The notes beneath the pieces are model-generated. The model was not told the DNA's origin. It did no database searches and was given only the letters and a program-made list of their open reading frames with translations. From Bacteroides sp. Marseille-P3684 (GTDB lineage: Bacteria > Bacteroidota > Bacteroidia > Bacteroidales > Bacteroidaceae), in the NCBI RefSeq assembly GCF_900291465.1, contig NZ_LT985808.1:3314670-3378669 (forward strand): DNA of 64,000 nucleotides, read 5' to 3'. Both the position numbers and the translations under genes were made by a program. This document shows positions 59,950-64,000 of this stretch, in pieces (the stretch's first letter is position 1; the number at the start of each line of letters is the position of its first letter).

Positions 59950-60930
59950 ATGAAACCAACAGTCCGCATCTATCGCAACAGCCAGGACATACCCGAACAG
60001 GTGAAGGGGAACAACCTCTTTCACTCGCGGGAGCTCTTCACCATCTGCGAGCGTACCCCCGGCTATACCCCTCTCCTCTTTGTCGCCTGGAGAGGTGAGA
60101 AGCCTGTGGGCAAACTGTTGTGCATCATCCGCAAGAGCGACCGGCTCTTCCCACCCTCGTTCATCCGGCGCGGGGAGGTCTACGGCACAGGCGAATATGC
60201 CAAGGGGGAGTCTGAGGAAGGCATCTTCCGCCTCCTGCTTGACACACTGACGCAAACGGCTCTCAGCCAATGCTTCCTCATCGAATTCCGTAACCTCTCC
60301 AACCCGCTCTTTGCCTACGGGCACTTCCGCAAGAACCGCTACTTCCCGGTCAACTGGCTGCGCATCCACAACTCCCTGCACGGGAAGTCTCCCCTGAAAC
60401 GCATGAGCGCCTCACGCCGCCGGCAAATCAGACGCGGACTGAACAACGGTGCATCCATCCACATCGCCCGGACAACCGACGAGATACGTGCCTTCTTCCG
60501 GATGCTGAAGAAATACTACGCCTCCAAGATACGCCAACATTTTCCCGGCATGGACTTCTTCCTGAAACTAGTCCATGCATACCCTGACAAGGAAATCGGG
60601 CGCATCTATATAATAAGGTATAAGGAGCGCATCATCGGCGGCTCCGTTTCCGTCTTCTCCGACGGGACCGCCTACTTGTGGTTCTCCGCCGGACTGCGCA
60701 AGAGCTACTCCCGGCAGTATCCCGGCGTACTCGCCGTCTGGGCAGCCATCGACGACGCCCGGCAGCAAGGATACGAACACATTGAGTTCATGGACGTGGG
60801 GCTTCCCTTCAAACATTACGGCTACCGCAACTTCATCCTCCGCTTCGGCGGCATCCAATACGGCACCCGGCGCTGGTTCCGCTTCCGCTGGAACTGGCTC
60901 AACCGTCTGCTGACCAAACTCTACATCTGA
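59950..60930 (+). CDS. FemAB/GNAT-like acyltransferase
   Basis: Protein of 326 aa with a split GNAT fold of the FemABX/Acetyltransf_6 type. The first half (SRELFTICERTPGYTPLLFVAWRGEKPVGKLLCII) is a GNAT beta-sheet edge; the second half has KRMSASRRRQIRRGLNNG, the typical basic helix, and IYIIRYKERIIGGSVSVFSDGTAYLWFSAGLRKSYSRQYPG, which matches the acyl-CoA/peptidyl-donor side. Family members move an amino acid or acyl group to cell-wall or other polymers; the substrate here is unknown. A TAAATTTG box (59904-59911) may serve it. Basic C-terminus (RFRWNWLNRLLTKLYI). Confidence 0.72.
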   Translation: MKPTVRIYRNSQDIPEQVKGNNLFHSRELFTICERTPGYTPLLFVAWRGEKPVGKLLCIIRKSDRLFPPSFIRRGEVYGTGEYAKGESEEGIFRLLLDTLTQTALSQCFLIEFRNLSNPLFAYGHFRKNRYFPVNWLRIHNSLHGKSPLKRMSASRRRQIRRGLNNGASIHIARTTDEIRAFFRMLKKYYASKIRQHFPGMDFFLKLVHAYPDKEIGRIYIIRYKERIIGGSVSVFSDGTAYLWFSAGLRKSYSRQYPGVLAVWAAIDDARQQGYEHIEFMDVGLPFKHYGYRNFILRFGGIQYGTRRWFRFRWNWLNRLLTKLYI

Positions 60931-61145
60931 CCCGCTTCACCAATTCCCTATCCGGACTTGAGAGAACAGGATGACAGTTTGCAATCCAATCGCCCGCTTT
61001 GCTTGACAAAAACAACAAAATCCCACATTCCGACTAACACCACTTTTTACAAAATCACTCAACGTAGGTTATTTTAAGAATATTCATGCAGACGAAGCTG
61101 CATAAACTTTCCATCCAAGGGACAAAATAAATATTTATGCTACTC
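60931..61145. other. AT-rich intergenic region
   Basis: No ORF with coding character and no repeat of the families listed, apart from the start of palindrome array 3 at its right end. Nothing else recognised. Confidence 0.4.
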
Positions 61146-61247
61146 AAACAATATTGTTTGATGCATGAAACACTTGTGTTTGACTCGCCAAACAATATTG
61201 TTTGAGACGTGAAACAATATTGTTTCGTCCGGCAAACAGCATTGTCG
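61146..61247. repeat. Palindrome array 3 (5 units, 22-bp period)
   Basis: Units start at 61146, 61168, 61190, 61212 and 61234. Three are the perfect AAACAATATTGTTT; one is AAACACTTGTGTTT; the last is degenerate. Spacers are 8 bp and unrelated. To the right, TTTGCATTCATTCACCT (61286-61302) resembles TTTGCAGTCATTCACCT at 189-206, right of array 1. The array sits 196 bp before the conserved block at 61444 and 668 bp before the mce start codon. Confidence 0.87.
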
Positions 61248-61443
61248 GTGCAGTAAAACGTTACAGTTGGCTATCCGATACATTAATTTGCATTCATTCA
61301 CCTCCAGTTCATCGCGGAAGGCAACAATTGCAACAGTATTATTCTGCACAGTCATCCGGTCAGGCAACATCCGAAACAACACTCTACCGGACGATTCGAT
61401 GTCCAAAAGGAAACACATTCCGTCCGAACGGCATCAAAGTGGA

Positions 61444-61541
61444 TTTGGCGAATTGCCCGAGAAGGGGCTTCCCGGTCACCACCTCGCATTTTGGCGCAAA
61501 GACGGGCACTGTGGAGCGATTCGTTTGACAGAATGTCATTT
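61444..61541 (+). repeat. Conserved 98-bp block, copy B
   Basis: Forward copy of the block seen in reverse at 17921-18016. It lies between palindrome array 3 and the mce gene, 373 bp before that start codon. The shared frame reads ELPEKGLPGHHLAFWRKDGHCG, which may be a short peptide or a by-product of the repeat. From 61542 to 61914 nothing else was recognised except a weak TACTTTTA promoter-like word (61864-61871). Confidence 0.75.
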
Positions 61542-61914
61542 TGTTACTTCCGACTCCGGGGAATCCCCCTCGATGCTTCCTTCTCCTCCCCTTCCTTTTC
61601 ATCCGACGGGACTTGGACACAGACAGAGCATACAAAGACATCCGTACAAACAGAAAGCCCCCGTCCGTCCCTTCCGCAACAGGGAGCACCGCTCCACAGG
61701 GCATCCTCTGATAGACAAATAGAAAGGAGGAAGCCCGACAATCAGTAATAAATATGTATAAAAAGTATCATTTTGCAGGCAAATCCGCAGAGTTGGCAAC
61801 AAACAAGGGCGACTTGTTTGCAAAATAATTGCGGAAAAATTTCCTCATTAAGTTCAAAAGCACTACTTTTATGCCAATTTATGAACCTCTAGTATTTAAC
61901 TAAAAAGAAAAATC

Positions 61915-62319
61915 ATGAAAATCTCACACATCGAGCACTTAGGAATTGCCGTGAAAAGCATTGAAGAAGCCCTTCCGTACTATGAAAATGTATTGGGTCT
62001 GAAATGCTATAACATTGAAACCGTAGAAGACCAAAAGGTGAGAACTGCCTTCCTGATGGTGGGCAACACGAAAATAGAACTGTTGGAACCGACGGGTCCT
62101 GACAGCACCATTGCCAAGTTCATCGAAAACCGCGGCATGGGTGTGCACCACGTGGCTTTTGCCATCGAGGATGGCGTCGCCAACGCACTGGCTGAAGCGG
62201 AAGGCAAAGGCATCCGCCTCATCGACAAAGCCCCGCGTAAGGGTGCTGAAGGCCTGCACATCGCATTCCTCCACCCGAAATCAACCTTGGGCGTACTGAC
62301 CGAACTTTGTGAGAACTAA
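61915..62319 (+). CDS. Methylmalonyl-CoA epimerase
   Basis: Interconverts (R)- and (S)-methylmalonyl-CoA in the succinate-to-propionate route used by gut Bacteroides. Glyoxalase/VOC-fold protein of 134 aa. Features: ISHIEHLGIAVKSIEEALPYYENVLGL at the start (His in HIEH as metal ligand), DSTIAKFIENRGMGVHHVAFAIEDGV (second His pair), and a C-terminal metal Glu near TLGVLTELCEN. It lies 118 bp before the carboxyltransferase gene of the same pathway, so co-transcription is likely. Confidence 0.95.
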   Translation: MKISHIEHLGIAVKSIEEALPYYENVLGLKCYNIETVEDQKVRTAFLMVGNTKIELLEPTGPDSTIAKFIENRGMGVHHVAFAIEDGVANALAEAEGKGIRLIDKAPRKGAEGLHIAFLHPKSTLGVLTELCEN

Positions 62320-62437
62320 TCAAAAATAACTCATTTCCGTTTCGCACCAACCCGACGCACAGCAGCTGACAAGCCGGAGGGGTGCGAAACAATAAAGACC
62401 TTATTATTCATATAATCCGGACAGAATCTATACTGTT

Positions 62438-63991
62438 ATGACTAAACAATTGGACAGAATCAAGGAGCTTGTGGAACTCCGTGCACAAGCCCGTATGGGT
62501 GGCGGTGAAAAAGCCATCGGCAAACAACACGACAAAGGAAAGTACACGGCGCGTGAACGCATTGCCATGCTGCTGGATGAAGGCAGTTTCGAAGAACTGG
62601 ACATGTTCGTGCGCCACAGATGTACGAACTTCGGACAAGAGAAGAAGTCATTCCCGGGCGACGGTGTGGTAACCGGCTACGGAACAATCGACGGACGTCT
62701 GGTCTATGTGTTTGCACAAGACTTCACCGTTTTCGGTGGTTCATTGTCTGAAACCATGGCACAGAAGATTTGCAAAGTGATGGATTTGGCCATGAAAATG
62801 GGTGCACCGGTCATCGGTATCAACGACTCGGGTGGTGCACGTATCCAGGAAGGTATCAATGCACTGGCAGGATATGCGGAGATTTTCCAACGCAACATCC
62901 TGGCTTCGGGTGTCATCCCGCAGATTTCCGGTATCTTCGGTCCCTGCGCCGGCGGTGCTGTATATTCTCCGGCATTGACCGACTTCACCCTGATGATGGA
63001 AGGCACTTCCTACATGTTCCTCACCGGACCGAAAGTGGTGAAGACCGTGACGGGTGAAGACGTTTCACAGGAAGACCTCGGCGGAGCCAGCGTACACTCC
63101 ACCAAGTCGGGTGTAACCCACTTCACAGCCTCAACCGAAGAGGAAGGTCTTGCCCTCATCCGCAAACTGCTCAGCTACATGCCGCAGAACAACATGGAAG
63201 AGGCTCCCTACGTGGAATGCACCGACCCCATCGACCGCATGGAGGACTCCCTCAACGAAATCATCCCTGACAACCCCAACAAGGCATACGACATGTACGA
63301 GGTCATCAGCGCCATTGTCGACAACGGCGAATTCCTCGAAGTACAGAAGAACTATGCCACCAACATCATCATCGGTTTTGCTCGCTTCAACGGACAATCG
63401 GTAGGTATCGTTGCCAACCAGCCCTGCCGCTATGCCGGTGTGCTCGACTGCAACGCTTCACGCAAGGGCGCACGTTTCGTCCGTTTCTGTGACGCCTTCA
63501 ATATTCCCATCGTTTCACTGGTCGACGTACCGGGCTTCCTGCCGGGTACAGGTCAGGAGTACAACGCCGTCATCCTCCACGGTGCCAAGTTGCTGTATGC
63601 CTACGGCGAGGCAACCGTACCCAAGGTGACCGTCACCCTGCGCAAGTCTTACGGTGGTTCGCACATCGTGATGAGCTGCAAGCAACTCCGTGGCGACATG
63701 AACTACGCATGGCCGTCGGCTGAAATCGCCGTTATGGGTGGTGCCGGTGCCGTGGAAGTGCTCTACGCCAAGGAAGCCAAAGAAGCTGCCGACCCGAAAG
63801 CCTTCATGGCAGAGAAAGAGGCAGAATACACCAAACTGTTTGCCAACCCGTATAATGCAGCGAAGTACGGCTACATCGACGATGTCATCGAGCCGCGCAA
63901 CACCCGCTTCCGCATCATCCGTGCCCTGGCACAGTTGCAGACCAAGAAGGTAGTAAACCCTGCCAAGAAGCACGGCAACATACCTTTGTAA
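62438..63991 (+). CDS. Acyl-CoA carboxyltransferase subunit (methylmalonyl-CoA decarboxylase alpha/propionyl-CoA carboxylase beta)
   Basis: Carboxyltransferase of 517 aa with two crotonase-like halves, both complete in the window. N-terminal half: FGRKYT-type start replaced by [29 protein letters not shown], oxyanion loop [78 protein letters not shown]-terminal half: [57 protein letters not shown]. With methylmalonyl-CoA epimerase next door this is most likely the decarboxylase alpha subunit (MmdA) of a sodium-pumping complex; biotin and membrane subunits would lie beyond the window. Confidence 0.93.
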   Translation: MTKQLDRIKELVELRAQARMGGGEKAIGKQHDKGKYTARERIAMLLDEGSFEELDMFVRHRCTNFGQEKKSFPGDGVVTGYGTIDGRLVYVFAQDFTVFGGSLSETMAQKICKVMDLAMKMGAPVIGINDSGGARIQEGINALAGYAEIFQRNILASGVIPQISGIFGPCAGGAVYSPALTDFTLMMEGTSYMFLTGPKVVKTVTGEDVSQEDLGGASVHSTKSGVTHFTASTEEEGLALIRKLLSYMPQNNMEEAPYVECTDPIDRMEDSLNEIIPDNPNKAYDMYEVISAIVDNGEFLEVQKNYATNIIIGFARFNGQSVGIVANQPCRYAGVLDCNASRKGARFVRFCDAFNIPIVSLVDVPGFLPGTGQEYNAVILHGAKLLYAYGEATVPKVTVTLRKSYGGSHIVMSCKQLRGDMNYAWPSAEIAVMGGAGAVEVLYAKEAKEAADPKAFMAEKEAEYTKLFANPYNAAKYGYIDDVIEPRNTRFRIIRALAQLQTKKVVNPAKKHGNIPL

Positions 63992-64000
63992 CCTAACCTT

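Noticed and set aside
61267-61722. Protein-coding gene between palindrome array 3 and mce
   Set aside because: The frame crosses repeat DNA, has biased low-complexity composition and no promoter or domain. Only its repeat-shared segment resembles the frame at 17881-18147, which is explained by the DNA repeat.

Overview
The window is a chromosomal segment of a gut-type Bacteroidales bacterium, most likely Bacteroidaceae. The evidence is a Mfa1/Mfa2 (type V pilus) operon, a SusC/SusD pair with pectin-type enzymes, a FecR anti-sigma factor, DUF3575/DUF3868/DUF4923 families, methylmalonyl-CoA genes for propionate production, and several promoters of the Bacteroidetes form (TTG, about 20 nt, TAnnTTTG). 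Most genes are GC-rich with strongly biased codons, so long false antisense ORFs are common.

Layout. 1-17.6 kb: an 11-gene minus-strand fimbrial operon that starts with DUF3575 and OmpA-like DUF3868 proteins, then a Mfa1-type shaft subunit, the Mfa2-type anchor, a second DUF3575 protein, a second Mfa1-type subunit and five more fimbrillin-type lipoproteins, one of which ends in a FISUMP-like region and may be the tip adhesin. All seven non-anchor lipoproteins carry a T/S-R-A motif after the lipobox; the anchor does not. 17.6-21 kb: repeat-rich DNA with an IS1182-family element. 21-32 kb: housekeeping genes (fba, mazG, two OmpA/PorT-like barrels, valS, zupT, a BASS transporter, and a NifU-like plus GGGtGRT pair of unknown function). 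32-42.5 kb: a pectin-type locus (pectate lyase, a two-domain beta-helix/TIM-barrel-like protein, SusC, SusD). 42.6-45.6 kb: a DUF4923 protein, an orphan FecR and repeat-rich DNA. 45.6-48.4 kb: an AAA ATPase-DUF4435-AraC operon that resembles a compact PARIS-type defence module. 48.5-55.3 kb: a DMT transporter, an SF1 helicase and an etfB-etfA-acyl-CoA dehydrogenase operon. 55.4-58.9 kb: a seven-gene minus-strand operon headed by a HEPN/MNT pair and ending in kdsC and maf. 59-64 kb: an unknown protein, a FemAB/GNAT-like protein, more repeats, then methylmalonyl-CoA epimerase and an acyl-CoA carboxyltransferase.

The least explained signal is a family of composite intergenic elements. Three arrays of a 14-bp palindrome (AAACAATATTGTTT and variants) repeat at exactly 22 bp with non-conserved 8-bp spacers. 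Two of these arrays sit 194-196 bp from a conserved 96-98 bp block, which in turn lies 373-392 bp upstream of a gene start. An unrelated 22-bp-period inverted-repeat array and a roughly 210-bp imperfect palindrome lie near 45 kb. I saw no rRNA, tRNA or CRISPR array.
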